From the NCBI GenBank assembly GCA_963576725.1, contig OY755247.1, positions 13,768,534 to 13,832,533 of the forward strand: DNA of 64,000 bases. Reading direction: 5' to 3'. The notes under the pieces were generated by a model. It saw nothing but the letters and a program-made list of their open reading frames with translations. It searched no databases and was not told the DNA's origin. Shown one piece after another: positions 20,548 through 31,412 of the stretch; within the stretch, counting starts at the first letter, position 1; the number at the start of each line of letters is the position of its first letter. The position numbers were made by a program, and so were the translations under genes. Origin of the DNA: Azorinus chamasolen (lineage: Eukaryota; Mollusca; Bivalvia; Cardiida; Solecurtidae).

Positions 20548-21777
20548 CTCTTTCCCCCATAAATATTCATGTAAGAAAAAATGATGTCATGAATATTAAT
20601 TAGATTTACAGTAAAACCCCGATCTCTCGAACACCTTGGGGACCATAAATTTTAGTTCGAATTAAGGGTGGTTCGAAAGATCCGAGTCTCATATTCGTTT
20701 GGTAGCAAATGGTACAGAAATGGTTCGAACGTGAGATTGAGAATAAATTATTTTCATGTCGAAAATAAATAAACAAACTTCTATAACAAAACTCACTGTT
20801 TTTGCTGCCTTTGCAATACAATGAAAATACTAATGCAACTCACAATTCTATAAAAACATCGTCCCATTGTTCCAAATTTTGATTCTACCATGAACGTATC
20901 TATGCTATGTACATATCTCGCCATTTTGGTCTGGTTAAAAACCGAGACTAAATGACCTATCATCATCGTCTCAGTTTATTTACACAACGGTCTAAAGCCC
21001 ATTTATATATCTACGAAAACACACAAAATTGGTAAAATTACGTTTATTCCTTTAGTTTTCGTTTGTGGATTCGCATATAGGGCCATAATTTAACTCAATT
21101 GTTTAACATTCAAGGATAAAAACAGAGGAGAACAATATATTCGTTCAACTGTTATTTCTGCCATTGTGAATTGTGAAGTTTGAAGATTTCGATTGTGTTA
21201 TAGCCCTGCAATATGACAGTCAATGTTAGCTCAAAACAACCTTCTTAAACACACACATTTGCATTTTAACACCTTGATAAAACATCGCATATTCACCAAT
21301 TGTCTACCAATCACGTAATTATCGGCGATCTGAAATAGTCACCTGAGGTGTGAATCTTCGGTTAGACACACATCCATACAGGTAAGACAACTGTTCGACT
21401 TATTAAAGGTACTTTGCTCTGTTTTATTCATCAGCGGACCGGAAGATGAGTTCGAGAGTTCGAGTTTCGCATGGTCGAATTATCCGAGGTCGAACATATA
21501 GAATTTAAGAAGGAAGGAGTTGGGACCGCAGAATTAGTTCGAATTAAGGGTAGTGAACGAGTTTTCTGGGGTTCGAGAGTTCAGGGTTTTACTGTATTTG
21601 TTGTAATAGCACACTGACACAGGAAGTTTTGGCGATGGAAGAACCTGTAGAATTGTATCTATATTAAATCATAAGCAAACAGAGCCAGACCCTGATCAGA
21701 CAGCTCCTATAGTAGTCGTCTGATCTCGGTCTACTCTATTTGCAAAGGCGTAGAAAGGTGTTTTATGAAGGAAAGGG
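20548..21777 (+). mobile_element. P2 MITE split by T5
   Basis: TTAA 20544-20547 and 21778-21781. Left CTCTTTCCCCCATAAATATT; after T5 it resumes TTTGTTGTAATAGCACACTG, then the hairpin CAGACCCTGATCAGACAGC...GTCTGATCTCGGTCTACTC. Confidence 0.85.
20609..21594 (+). mobile_element. T5 element nested in P2
   Basis: 986 bp, TA at 20607-20608 and 21595-21596. Termini CAGTAAAACCCCGATCTCTC and, inverted, CAGTAAAACCCTGAACTCTC. Both ends repeat TTCGAATTAAGGGT. No transposase-length frame. Confidence 0.85.
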
Positions 21778-21789
21778 TTAACAATTACA

Positions 21790-21990
21790 TTTACATGTAT
21801 TTTGCAAATGGAGCAGACCCAGATTAAATGGTTTGCTCTGTTTGCATATTGAATAACATAGATCTGATTCTACAATTTCTGCCATGGCCAAAAATTCCTG
21901 GGTTCCTCTAGCTTTCTGCATGACTTCCTCCCTGCTTTAAGCAACCACCTGCCGAAAAATATCTAAATTCTTCCCTACCAGAATTCTGGT
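21790..21990 (-). repeat. P2 fragment joined to a T1 fragment
   Basis: 21795-21902 is a P2 piece (hairpin arms GCAGACCCAGATT / GGTTTGCTCTGTTTGC, CATGGCCAAAAATTCCTG). From about 21903, GCTTTCTGCATGACTTCC, AAGCAACCACCTGCC and CAGAATTCTGGTTGGGAGGG are a T1 right half. Confidence 0.55.
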
Positions 21991-22132
21991 TGGGAGGGCT
22001 TTTTAATTGCATCTCCAACAGGTCCAAACCATTTTCTTTTGTGGCAATTTTGACAAGTCAACAGTGTTCGAAGTCAAAACCAATCTGCATTACCAAGAAG
22101 GAAGCTCAACAGCAAGTTTCAGCTCAATATCA

Positions 22133-23935
22133 ACAAGATGTGTTACTGAAACACTATGCCCCTAATTTGACCTTTGACCATTGACCTTGATGCATGACCT
22201 GAACCTTAATAAGTCACCCCTAAAATTGTTTGCGTCATGAGTTGCACATGCGTGCCATGTTGAAGTATGCATATGCAATGACTATAAAATTATTGACAAT
22301 ATTAAAGTTGGGAACAAACCAACCAACAAAGCAACAGACAGACCAGGGGCATAAAATTCCAGACAAGCAAAAAAATGTGGAAACCGCATTAAAGCCGGAT
22401 TTTTTTGTGTTAACCTTGACCTAATTTCATGTATCCTTGTATCAACTGAAAGGCCTTCATCCAAGCTACCTGCATACCAAGTATAAATTGTCTCGCCCAT
22501 GTAGTTCAGAAGTTATAACCAGTGACCTTGACCCAGGGATTTCCCGGACGCAACTTCTGCGTCAGGGACAAAAAATTTAGACTAGGGACTCCCATTTGCA
22601 TGTAGCTGTGCATCCTTAGGACTCACAAAAGGCTAAATTCACCCTGAAACTAAACTCGTTTTTTTTTCACTGAGTTTGGCAGCATGGGGTAATGAGTAAG
22701 TTAAAGTATAAATTCAGTAAAGTTTCTGTTTACCTGTACTTTCCATGATGGCATTTATAATATATTTTAAAGGTTTCAAATAACTGGGACTCTCAAAAAA
22801 TCCAAGGGACTATCAACTTGAAAAAGTCGGGGGTCCTGGGATTCAGAGAGAAATCCTTGTTGACCTGATTTCAGGTATCTTTATGTCATCCGTAGGGTCC
22901 TTACCAAAGCTATCTGAATACCAAAGGTAAATTGCCTAACACTCGTGGATCAGAAGTTATAGGAAAATGTTAAAGTTTGTTAAAAAGTCAAGTTTTCAAA
23001 ATAGTGACCTTGACCCAATTTCATGTATCTTTGTATCAACTGAAAGGCCTTCACCAAAGCTATCTCCATACTATATATGAATTGTCTAGCATATGATGTT
23101 CAGCAGTTAAGAAAAAATGTTGAAGTTTTTCAATGATGGCCAACTTGTCAAAATAGTGACCTTGACCCAATTTCAAATATCTTTATACCAACTGAAAGGC
23201 CTTTACCAAAAGATATTTGTGTATCAAAGATAAATTGCCTAACATTTGTAGTTCAGAAGTTATAACAATGCTAAAGTTTGTTAAAAACAGCAAAGTTTTG
23301 GATCTTGACCTGATTTCACGTATCCTTTTATCAAGTGAAAGGCGTTCACCCAAGCTATCTGCATACCAAATATGAATGGTCTAGCTTAGGTAATTAAGAA
23401 GTTATAAGTATTGTTAATAATGACAAAGTTTTGGAAATAGTGACCCTGACCTTGACCTGATTTCATGTATCCTTGTATCAAATGAAAAGCCTTCACCCAA
23501 GTTATCTGTATACCAAGGTGAATTACCTAGCATTTGTTGTTCAGTAGTTATAGCAATGTTAAACTACTACCTGATTTCATACATTCTTGTATCACGTGAA
23601 AGGCCTTTGCCCAAGCTATCTGTATACCAAAGATGAATTGCCTAGCATTTGTAGTTCAGAAGTTATAGCAATGTTAAAGTTGATTAAAAACGGCAAAGTT
23701 TTGGAAATAGTGACATGGCCGTGACCTGATTTCATGTATCCTTGGATCAAGTGAAAGGCCTTCACTCAAGCTATCTGCATACCAAATATAAATGGTCTAC
23801 CTTAAGTAATTCAGAAGTTAAAGGCAATGTTTAAGTTTTGTTAACGACAGCACGCGGCCAGCCCGCCGCCTGCCCGCCCGCCTGCCTGCCCGCCCGCCCG
23901 CCTGCCCGCCCAGTTTTCTTGAAAAATCTGGCTAA
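22133..23935 (+). mobile_element. pearl-like element with long core array
   Basis: 5' end ACAAGATGTGTTACTGAAAC then ACTATGCCCC. About ten degenerate units of 145-160 bp carry GACCTTGACC, TTTCATGTATCCTTGTATCA and TTCAGAAGTTATA. A GC-rich CCCGCCTG microsatellite (about 23855-23915) and a short terminal stem (ATCTGGCTAAAAACCAG) follow. Open frames crossing the units are short. Confidence 0.7.
22536..22856. mobile_element. insertion with GGATTTC ends inside the array
   Basis: Breaks one core unit after TGACCTTGACCC. Left GGGATTTCCCGGACGCAAC; right GATTCAGAGAGAAATCC. The outer GGATTTC is inverted at both ends. Family unknown. Confidence 0.4.
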
Positions 23936-24007
23936 AAACCAGTTTTGTTTTTGCTTTTCTTTTAACCCTTTACTCCAGTGTATCATATGGAACCAAGCTT
24001 ATGTTAA

Positions 24008-24416
24008 CTCTTTCCTTCCTGAATATTCATGTAAACAAGAGTGTGTTTGTGAAACACCTATGCCCTGAACTTTGACCCTAAAGGATGACCTTGACCTTTG
24101 ACCCATGGACCAGGGAGTTGAACATGACACATCGTCTTTGTGTGGTGAACATTTATGCCAGGTTATTTTGAAATCCATTCACAGATAAAAAAGTTACAGA
24201 AGGGACACGAAATTTGGGACGGACGGATAGAAGGACGAATGGATGGAAGGACAGACTGAAGGACGGACAATGCAATTACTATATGCCCACCATTGAGGGC
24301 ATAGAAATACTGACATCATGAATATGATAGAATCATATCTATCAGGAGCAGTCTGATCTGGGTCTACTCTGGTTGTGAACGCACAGAAAGGCAAATTTAT
24401 GGAGTAAAGTCCTGGG
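24008..24416 (+). mobile_element. P2 MITE split by a pearl-like element
   Basis: TTAA 24004-24007 and 24417-24420. Left TTCCTGAATATTCATGTAA; after the insertion GAAATACTGACATCATGAAT. Only one hairpin arm (AGTCTGATCTGGGTCTACTC) remains. An earlier CCCTTTACTCCAGTG end at 23966 is a separate scrap. Confidence 0.7.
24035..24303 (+). mobile_element. short pearl-like element nested in P2
   Basis: ACAAGAGTGTGTTTGTGAAA...CTATGCCC, one core unit, a GGAC/GGAT/GAAG microsatellite (about 24218-24268) and a terminal hairpin TATGCCC..GGGCATA. The interrupted P2 sequence fixes both ends to within about 3 bp. Confidence 0.8.
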
Positions 24417-24594
24417 TTAAGTGGATTGAAGGCTAAGGTCACAGTGACATTATGCAGTTAGGTGATACACCAGATGCTGATGATGTATTTCTGAAGATGA
24501 ATTGTTTCAATGTTTTCCTCCTGCAACCTACTTTTGCAGCCAGTTTTAGAATTTGATAGAACTTACTGTCATTTTAAAATCTTTTTTTTTCATA

Positions 24595-24805
24595 TGAACA
24601 TTTCTTTATGCTTTTGCAAACAATGCAGACCCTGAACTGCAGTCTGATCTGGATCTACTCTGTTTGCAAAGGTGCCAAAAGTGTCATTTACATGAGGTTT
24701 ACAAGGGTCAACCTTACTAATGCAGGAAACTAGTGTAACGGGACTTTTAAACAGTGTAGATCAGGGTCTACACAGTCATTCAAAATCCCCTAGTGATTTT
24801 TTTTC
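24595..24805. repeat. two decayed MITE hairpins
   Basis: 24620-24672: GCAAACAATGCAGACCCTG...GGATCTACTCTGTTTGC. 24757-24785: AACAGTGTAGATCAGGGTCT with little flanking similarity. Confidence 0.45.
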
Positions 24806-24960
24806 TCCCACATAAACACCCTTTCATGCCTTTGCAAACAGAGTGGATCCAGATCAGATGGCTCCTGTAGGAGCTGTGTGATGAGGGTCTGCTCTATTTG
24901 CTTATGACATGATATAGATCTGATTCTACAGATTTTTCAAAGTAAAAATTGCCTAACAAA
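24806..24960 (-). mobile_element. P2 MITE, right side lost
   Basis: CACATAAACACCCTTTCATG, the hairpin GTGGATCCAGATCAGATGGC...GTGATGAGGGTCTGCTC and GATATAGATCTGATTCTACA. The long end is missing. Confidence 0.6.
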
Positions 24961-24984
24961 TAGATTAAAAATATCCATACTGAA

Positions 24985-25085
24985 ATACTAAAATCGTCAT
25001 TTCTCCACCAAACCCTGTGTTGTGACCACTCTTTAAAATCGTCTCATCGAGACAATTCTAAAGAGTGGTCACAACAGGTTTTGAA
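24985..25085. repeat. P11 palindrome, complete
   Basis: Arms with TTGTGACCACTCTTTAAAAT and ATTCTAAAGAGTGGTCACAA meet at CGTCTCATCGAGACAAT. Half copies occur at 5640, 12062, 55770 and 56693, always near P2 or P4 sequence. Confidence 0.7.
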
Positions 25086-25228
25086 AAAGTTTAAATTTAC
25101 TCATCTCATCCAGACCACTGTGTCATGTCATTATTTCTCCCCTGAATATTGTACAGGTAAAGGTCCATTGTGAATGGACTCTTATACACTGATTTACCAT
25201 TAAATTGTAAAAATATTCAGCATTCAAA

Positions 25229-25690
25229 GAGTTAATTATATTGATGTAAGAAATAATAACCCTTTCCTTCATATAAACGTGTTTTCACGCATTTGCAAAC
25301 AGTAGACCCAGATCAGACGGCTCCTATAGGAGCCATCTGATCAGGGTCTTCTCTGTTTGCTAAAGGAATTTGATAGATCTGTTTCTTTACTTTATAAAAT
25401 GGCTACAATTTACCACCTTCCATATTTCTTTGTAACTATTTTGTCCCATGAATGTTCAGGTGGTTTCAGAATTGGGAATAAACATAGAACAGGGAAAAGG
25501 TTAATTCATTTGTTTATAACAGCACATGAACACAGGTAAGTTTTGGCCAAAGCAGAAACTGTAGAATCGTAACCACATTATACCATAAGCAAACAGAGCA
25601 GACCCTAATCAGACAGCTCCTATAGGAGCCATTTGATCTGGGTCTACCCTGTTTGCAAAGGCATAGAAAGGTGTAGTTAGGGAGTAAAGG
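25229..25690 (+). mobile_element. P2 MITE split by P1
   Basis: Left GTTAATTATATTGATGTAAG. After the P1 insertion it continues TTTGTTTATAACAGCACATG, GTTTTGGCCAAAGCAGAAAC and the hairpin GCAGACCCTAATCAGACAGC. Right end GGAGTAAAGGG. Confidence 0.7.
25260..25500 (-). mobile_element. P1 MITE nested in P2
   Basis: ATAA at 25256-25259 (changed target) and TTAA 25501-25504. Hairpin GTAGACCCAGATCAGACGGC / GCCATCTGATCAGGGTC around TCCTATAGGA. Confidence 0.8.
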
Positions 25691-25739
25691 GGTATTACCA
25701 TTTCCCTTATGTAGATGTGAAAAGGTGTTTATATGAGTG

Positions 25740-25993
25740 AAAAATCCATGAATGAAATAATGACATCATCCATGAATGAAATAATGACATCATGAATATT
25801 TATTAGCTGATTTTTTACAATGGCCTATGTACACAAGATTGTTTGGTATTGGTGGAAACTACAGTCAGATTTATTATATATTCATAAGCAAACAGAGCAG
25901 ACCCTGATCAGTCGGCTCCTATTATGAGTCATTTGATCTAGGTCTACTCTGTTTGCAAAGGTGTGAAAGACATTTAAATATGAGGGAAAGGGT
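25740..25993 (+). mobile_element. P2 MITE
   Basis: A 25-bp duplication of CCATGAATGAAATAATGACA near the left end, then P2 sequence and the hairpin GCAGACCCTGATCAGTCGGC...ATTTGATCTAGGTCTACTC. Right end GAGGGAAAGGGTTT. Confidence 0.7.
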
Positions 25994-26138
25994 TTAGCCA
26001 GTTGTACTATTAGTAATTCTTTTGCCACATTGTCTACCGCAGCAAAGTCCATGGGGTCATTTTCATATGGGTTAGCTCATACAAAATTCAAGACTTACGT
26101 AGATAACCATAGAACCGAGTTGGTCATAGCCATCTTAC

Positions 26139-26282
26139 CTTATGATTGTGGTCAGCCCTCGGTGGAGAACTATGATCCGTTACGATAAAAGTAAAAGTTG
26201 GTGTTATATCCACCGACTTCCGCTGATTTGGTGAAACATGGAGCGGTAATTCCAGTTTCCTGCGTCCTTGTTTTGAAGCCAT
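26139..26282 (-). CDS. candidate host first coding exon
   Basis: On the minus strand an ATG at 26282 (context GAGAATGG, A at -3 and G at +4) opens 48 codons that end exactly at AAG|GTAAG (26139/26138), a strong 5' splice donor. Read-through would stop four codons later. The peptide starts MASKQGRRKLELPLHVS, is basic and polar, and contains DITPTFTFIVTD; no domain is recognised. The surrounding 26.0-26.87 kb is the main stretch free of repeat signatures, and local CpG content is higher than in neighbouring MITEs. A CCAAT-TATA pair lies about 500 bp upstream. No second exon could be identified on the left. It could also be a chance frame; RNA-seq would decide. Confidence 0.35.
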
Positions 26283-26783
26283 TCTCTGTATTTTGATCTA
26301 TATCCAACACTTTTTTCCAACTAATCCAACACTTCTTTCAAACTTTATCACCACAAAATGCTGATTGCAACACCACAACAACTGACACTGTCTGTTATGA
26401 TAGAATTTAAATTCTATCTATATTCAATAAGTCACCTCAATGTATAATTAATACTCTTCATCACAATTAAAGCAATAGTTCTGATATTCAGATGATATTG
26501 AGACTGACGGTATTTGATATCAATTCCTTTATGTCTGTAGTGGAATTTATTCAGTATGCTATAAAAGATCATCTGATGTCCATTTAAAACTGAGGTCCGT
26601 AAATCCTCCAACTGTGAAATTTCTATCAACCGAATACCCTTTCTGAATGGGTCAATCTGTCATATTACAATGATTTTAAGGTATTGCTATATATTTAAGT
26701 CTAGCTGTACCAAAACACAATAGCTAGTAATCCAGTGGATATTACCTTTAATTCAATAAGTTAAGCCATTATCAAACACCACC

Positions 26784-26805
26784 TTTATACAATCACTTTG
26801 ATTGG
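26784..26805 (-). promoter_or_regulatory. possible CCAAT/TATA promoter
   Basis: Minus strand reads ACCAATC then, about 11 bp later, TATAAA, upstream of the candidate exon at 26282. The spacing is shorter than typical. Upstream ATGs between this site and 26282 weaken a direct link unless an intron lies between. Confidence 0.2.
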
Positions 26806-26867
26806 TTATCGTTCCTATCAGCTGTTTGTCAAACCGTTGCAGCTGTAAGCAAACAAGAAACCTTTAC

Positions 26868-27037
26868 TTCAGAAATATTCATGTTAGAAATGATGACATC
26901 ATATTAACCCTTCGCTGTAAATAGTGAAGACCCAGATGTATTCTTCAGTTTCTGCCACAGTAAAGAAATCCTGTGTTCATATAATATACCATTATAAAAT
27001 TTCAGCTGATAAATGTTCATAACGTCATTATTATAAA
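26868..27037. repeat. mosaic of P2 and P3 scraps
   Basis: CTTTACTTCAGAAATATTCA (P2 left), then TTAACCCTTCGCTGTAAATA and GTGAAGACCCAGATG (P3), then TTCTGCCACAGTAAAGAAAT and CATAACGTCATTATTATAAA (P2 reversed). A P3 piece inserted in a P2 copy and later deleted is likely. A pearl-like element follows at once. Confidence 0.5.
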
Positions 27038-28209
27038 ACAAGAGGGCCAAGGTGGCCCTTAATCGCTCACCTGATTACAATAGATTTAAGATTTTTGCTG
27101 GGTAGCCCATTGGTAGGGCCAATATTGACCATAGGGACAATATTTGAACAATGTTGATAGTGGATCATGAGCAGTGGTTCTGCAGAACAAGATTTTCAAA
27201 GATTTAGTATATTGATTTTATCTAGACAATGATTCTGACCAATGAAGATTGGGCTAAAAATGTGCCCTCTAGAGTAATTTTTCTAAGATTTGACCTAATG
27301 ACCTACTTTATATTCCCACCCATCTCATGACCACGCTCAACCTTGATATCACCAAGACAAACAATCTGAGCAAGTTTGAGGAAGACTGGGCTAAAAATGT
27401 GGCCACTGGAGTGTAAACTAGATTTTTCTAAGATATGACCCAGTGACCTACTTTTTGACCTCACATAACCCACTTTCTAACTTGTCCAAGATTTCATTTT
27501 AGGACAGTCATTCTGACCAATTTTAATGAAGAGTTGGCTATAAATGTGTTCACAAGGTTTTCCTACTATTGGACCTAGTGACCTAGTTCTTAACCCCACA
27601 TACCCACTTCCAAACTCATTTGAGATTTTATCAAGACAATCATTATGACTAAGTTTCATGAAGATTGGACAAAAAATGTGACCACTAGAGTGTTCACAAG
27701 GTTTTTCTACTGTTTGACCTAGTGACCTAGTTTTTAACCCCACTTGGCCCACTTTCAAACTTGTCTGAGATTTTATCAAGACATTTATTCTGAACAAGTT
27801 TCATGAAGATTGGACTAAAATTGTGACCACTAGAGTGTTCACAACGTTTTTCTACTGTTTGACCTAGTGACCTAGTTTTTTACCCACCGTAACCCACTTT
27901 TCAAACTCCTCCGACATTTTATCAAGACAATCATTTTGACCAAGTTTCAAGAAAATTGGGCTAAAAATGTGACCTCTAGATGGTTCGCAAGGTTTTCCTA
28001 CTATTTGACCTAGTGACCTAGTTTTTAACCCAACTTGACCTACTTTCAAACTCGTCCGAGAGTTTATCAAGACATTCATTCTGACCAAATTTCATGAAGA
28101 TTGGACTACAATTGTGACCCCTAGAGTGTTCACAAACAAATTGTTGACGACGCAGGACGGACATTCAAGTATCCCAAAAGCTCACCCTGAGCTTTGCTCA
28201 GGTGAGCTA
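27038..28209 (+). mobile_element. pearl-like element, AGCTCACC terminus
   Basis: 5' end ACAAGAGGGCCAAGGTGGCC then ATCGCTCACCTGA. Core units of about 140-150 bp carry TGACCTAGTGACCTAGTTTT and CAAGTTTCATGAAGATTGG. 3' hairpin GCTCACCCTGAGC..GCTCAGGTGAGC then TAAAA, complementary to the 5' CTCACCTGA. The 106- and 74-codon minus frames across it (27477-27797, 27864-28088) repeat with the core units and are not genes. Confidence 0.8.
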
Positions 28210-28263
28210 AAAAGAACAACATCTCTATCAGGCAAGGATTCAATTAGAACAATATATAGTAGC

Positions 28264-28555
28264 AATCAATGAACAACAGTGTAGGATAAATGACATCATG
28301 AATATTTATTAGCTGAATCTTTATAATGTAAAACTTTTCCATGTCAAAAGCAAAGAGAGCAGACCCTGATCAGATGGCTCCTGTAGGAGCCATCTGATCA
28401 GGGTCTGCTCTGTTTGCCTTTGATCTGATATATATCTGAGTCTTCAGTTTCTGTTTCTGGTGAAACATTTCTTTTCTCATATGCCATTATTATTTTGTCT
28501 AATTAATATTCACGAAGTCATTATTTCAAGCATATATATATATTCATGGAGTGAT
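28264..28555. mobile_element. head-to-head P2 dimer (full palindrome)
   Basis: Left arm ATGACATCATGAATATTTAT and right arm AATTAATATTCACGAAGTCA are both P2 long sides. At the centre GCAGACCCTGATCAGATGGC pairs perfectly with its other arm, unlike ordinary copies. Looks like two long halves joined at the hairpin. Confidence 0.7.
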
Positions 28556-28574
28556 GATCAAATTAGATTGACAT

Positions 28575-28652
28575 GCTAGCAAATAGTGCAGATTTTGATC
28601 AAATGGCTTCTTCAGTACTATTTTGATCTGGGTCTACACTATTTGCCTATGT
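28575..28652 (+). repeat. decayed hairpin
   Basis: GCAAATAGTGCAGATTTTGA...TTTTGATCTGGGTCTACACTATTTGC; outer ends unrecognisable. Confidence 0.45.
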
Positions 28653-28756
28653 TTATTTCTCTAATTCTTGGAGTAATTAGAGTATTATACCCTCTCATAT
28701 TTCAATTACAATCAAGCAACTGTGATCTTACCAAGATCAAAATGTCTCCTTTTCCA

Positions 28757-28977
28757 CCCTTTCCCTGTTCTATATATATTCCTAATTCCATTACCTACTG
28801 AATAATCATAGCCACTATAGTCATAATGACATATAGCAGGTGGAATATTGTAGCCATTTCAGAAAGTAAAGAAGCAGAACTATCTGATTCCAGTAGCAAA
28901 CAGAGCAGACCCTGATCAGACGGCTCCTATAGGGGTGTCTGATCTGGGTCTACCCTGTGTTTGAAAAGCGTTTATTT
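28757..28977 (+). mobile_element. P1 MITE, ends eroded
   Basis: CCCTTTCCCTGTTCTATATA, CATTACCTACTGAATAATCA and the hairpin GCAGACCCTGATCAGACGGC...GTCTGATCTGGGTCTACC. Neither TTAA survives. Confidence 0.7.
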
Positions 28978-29104
28978 GCTGTGCAAATATAGACTTTGGT
29001 GCCTATCCTATAATGGGTCTCTATTTCATTAATCTATTTTATTTCATGTATATTGGTCTAATTTATTTCATGAATGTATCTATTTAATCTCTTTTTATTA
29101 CATA

Positions 29105-29509
29105 CAGTAGAATCTGTCATAAGTGGCCATCAAGATAGGGTATAATTAACCCTTCGCTTGCTATTCGCGTCAATATACCTACCTGTAAATAGGGTCTGCA
29201 CTATTTACAAGTTGATTGTGCAACCAATGCGCTCCACAGCAGTGATCGTACAGCGAAATATGTGTACACCGTGAAGATATATGTAATTATACAAGAGGGC
29301 ATGGGTAAAGAAGGAGAAAAGTATTTTAAAATTCAGCAAGCGAAGGGTTAAGACAGGTGGTAGCTTAATGAAGGTCAAAAATAATGCAGAAAGTTCCTAT
29401 GGGAGCTTTCTGCATTACTTTTACCCTGCATTAAGTGACCACCTGCTTTTTAATGCTCCTAATAATGTTCTTTAAATAAATGGTCTTTATGAACAGGTTC
29501 TACTAGCTG
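29105..29509 (+). mobile_element. T1 MITE split by P3
   Basis: Left CAGTAGAATCTGTCATAAGT, right GAACAGGTTCTACTAGCTG with TA. The hairpin AAGTTCCTATGGGAGCTTTC is intact after the P3 insertion. Confidence 0.75.
29150..29347 (-). mobile_element. P3 MITE nested in T1
   Basis: TTAA 29146-29149 and 29348-29351. Ends CCCTTCGCTTGCTATTCGCG / CAGCAAGCGAAGGG. The hairpin lacks one arm (CTGTAAATAGGGTCTGCAC). Confidence 0.8.
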
Positions 29510-29531
29510 TATATCTATTTCATTACATGTA

Positions 29532-29869
29532 CAGTAGAACCTGTCTTAAGTGACCTGATATTGATTGGACACAAGCATCTTTTTAATAGTTGCTTTTAAT
29601 GGTTGCTTAACCCTTCGCTTGCTAATCGCGTCAATATACCTCCCTGTAAATAGTGAAGACCCAGATGAGTCAGCTCCTGCAGGAGCTGTCTCATCAGGGC
29701 CTTCACTATTTACAAGTTGATTGTGCAACCAGTGTGCTCCACAGCAGTGATTGCACAGCGATACACATGTACACAGTGAAGATACGTGTAATTATACAAC
29801 AGGGCATGGGTAAAGAAGGAGAAATGTGTTTTAAAATTCAGCAAGCGAAGGGTTAATTGTCGTTTACTG
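29532..29869 (+). mobile_element. T1-type element split by P3
   Basis: CAGTAGAACCTGTCTTAAGT at the left, GTCGTTTACTG at the right, TA on both sides. The interior outside P3 is only about 90 bp; the T1 hairpin is absent. Confidence 0.65.
29611..29852 (-). mobile_element. P3 MITE, complete
   Basis: TTAA 29607-29610 and 29853-29856. Hairpin GTGAAGACCCAGATGAGTCA...GTCTCATCAGGGCCTTCAC around GCTCCTGCAGGAGC. Long side TTGATTGTGCAACCAGTGTG. Confidence 0.85.
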
Positions 29870-30007
29870 TATATGTATCCATTTTATTACATGTATCAAG
29901 CGACCTTATATTGATTGGACACAGGAATCTTGTAAAGTGGGAGCCATCTAATCCGGGTCTGCTCTAATTGCTTATGAAATAATATGTGTTCATATGCCAT
30001 AATAAAA

Positions 30008-30987
30008 ACAAGAGTGCCAGTGGGCACAATATACGCCCGTCAAGGTCTTGTTAACATAAACTGAGGTTAGCATATTTGTTAAACGCAAATTCTAATATCA
30101 AATGTGTAATGTTCCAAGTTTCAAGGCTTTATCTCAAAGGGTTTAGTAAATGATTGGACTTTAACAAAAAAGATTAAAAAAAAGATTAAAAAAATTTCTA
30201 AATTAAAAAGGGACATAATTCTGTCAAATTTGCTTGAAAGAGTTATGTACTCTTGCCTACAGATGAAGCTTGTGATGGTGAAAAAGTGTTCTAAATTTCA
30301 AGGCTTTATCTTAACCCTTCGCTTGCTGAATTTTAAAATACATAAATTTCTCCTTCTTTATCCATGCCCTGTTGAATAATTACATATATCTTCACTGTGT
30401 ACAAGTATTTCGCTGTGCAATCACTGCTGTGGAGTGCACTGGTTGCACAATCAACTTGTAAATAGTGCAGATCCTGATGAGACAGCTCCTGCAGGAGCTG
30501 TCTCATCTGGGTCTTCACTATTTACAGGTAGGTATATTGACGCGATTAGCAAGCAAAGGGTTAAAGGGTTATGTAAATAAGTGGACTTTCGACATAAATT
30601 GAGGTTAACATGTACGCAAATGCTAAACGCAAATTCAAAGTCCAATTGTGTGACCTTGACCTTGGATATACATTCTGGGAGACACCCATGCTACTGTAGC
30701 ATATCCAGATAAACATTTTGGTTAAATTTGAGAAGGATCCATTAAGCAGAACTTTAGTTAGAGATGTTACAGACAGACTGACATTTAACATATTTGCTAA
30801 ACGCAAATGCTAAACACAAATTCTAAGTCTAATTATGCGACTTTGACCTTGGATATACAAACCTGGACTGGACAGGCTACTGTAGCATGTCCAGATAAAC
30901 ACTGTGGTTAAATTTGAGAAAGATCCACGCAGAGAAAGATCCATCCCCCATTCCATAATACGTCCCGTTTTTTCAAACGGGCGTATA
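30008..30987 (+). mobile_element. pearl-like element, TATACGCCCG type
   Basis: 5' ACAAGAGTGCCAGTGGGCAC with ATATACGCCCG; 3' hairpin ACGTCCCGTTTTTTCAAACG then GGGCGTATA. Core units with TAAACGCAAATTCTAA and CTTGACCTTGGATATAC. A P3 MITE sits in one unit. Confidence 0.75.
30315..30560 (+). mobile_element. P3 MITE nested in pearl-like element
   Basis: TTAA 30311-30314 and 30561-30564, opposite orientation to the other two P3 copies. The neighbouring core unit at 30121 shows the uninterrupted site (GGCTTTATCTCAAAGGG). Confidence 0.85.
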
Positions 30988-31412
30988 ACAAGAAATGTCT
31001 GCGGACAGCGACCTCCACTTTCTTTAGTGCTGGATAGTGTAGTGGAAGTCTAGGTCAGAAAGGGGAGATAACTATAGCAAAATTAAATTTAGGGTTACCT
31101 GCCTTTGTGAAATGGGTCCCCCTTGTAATAGTTAACATGCATACCAAATGTAAACCAAATATCTTGGACAGTTTCTGAGACATGGACCTTAACATAAAAC
31201 TTAACCAACAATGAAAATTCTAAGTGGAAAAAGGGGCATAACTATGGCAAACATAATTCTAGGGTTATTTACCCTTGTGAAATGGGCTCCCCTTGTGATA
31301 GTAAATATGCATATACCAAATGTGAACCAAATATCTTTGATAATTTCTGAGAAATGGACCTTAACAAAAAGGTTAACCAACGCCGACGCCGACGAGAGGG
31401 TCATGAAAAAGT
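30988..31412 (+). mobile_element. second pearl-like element, 3' end missing
   Basis: Begins ACAAGAAATGTCTGCGGACA immediately after the first element's terminus. Two core units (about 165 bp) have GGGGCATAACTATGG and AAATGGGCTCCCCTTGT. It ends with CGCCGACGCCGACGAGAGGG and no terminal hairpin. Confidence 0.65.
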
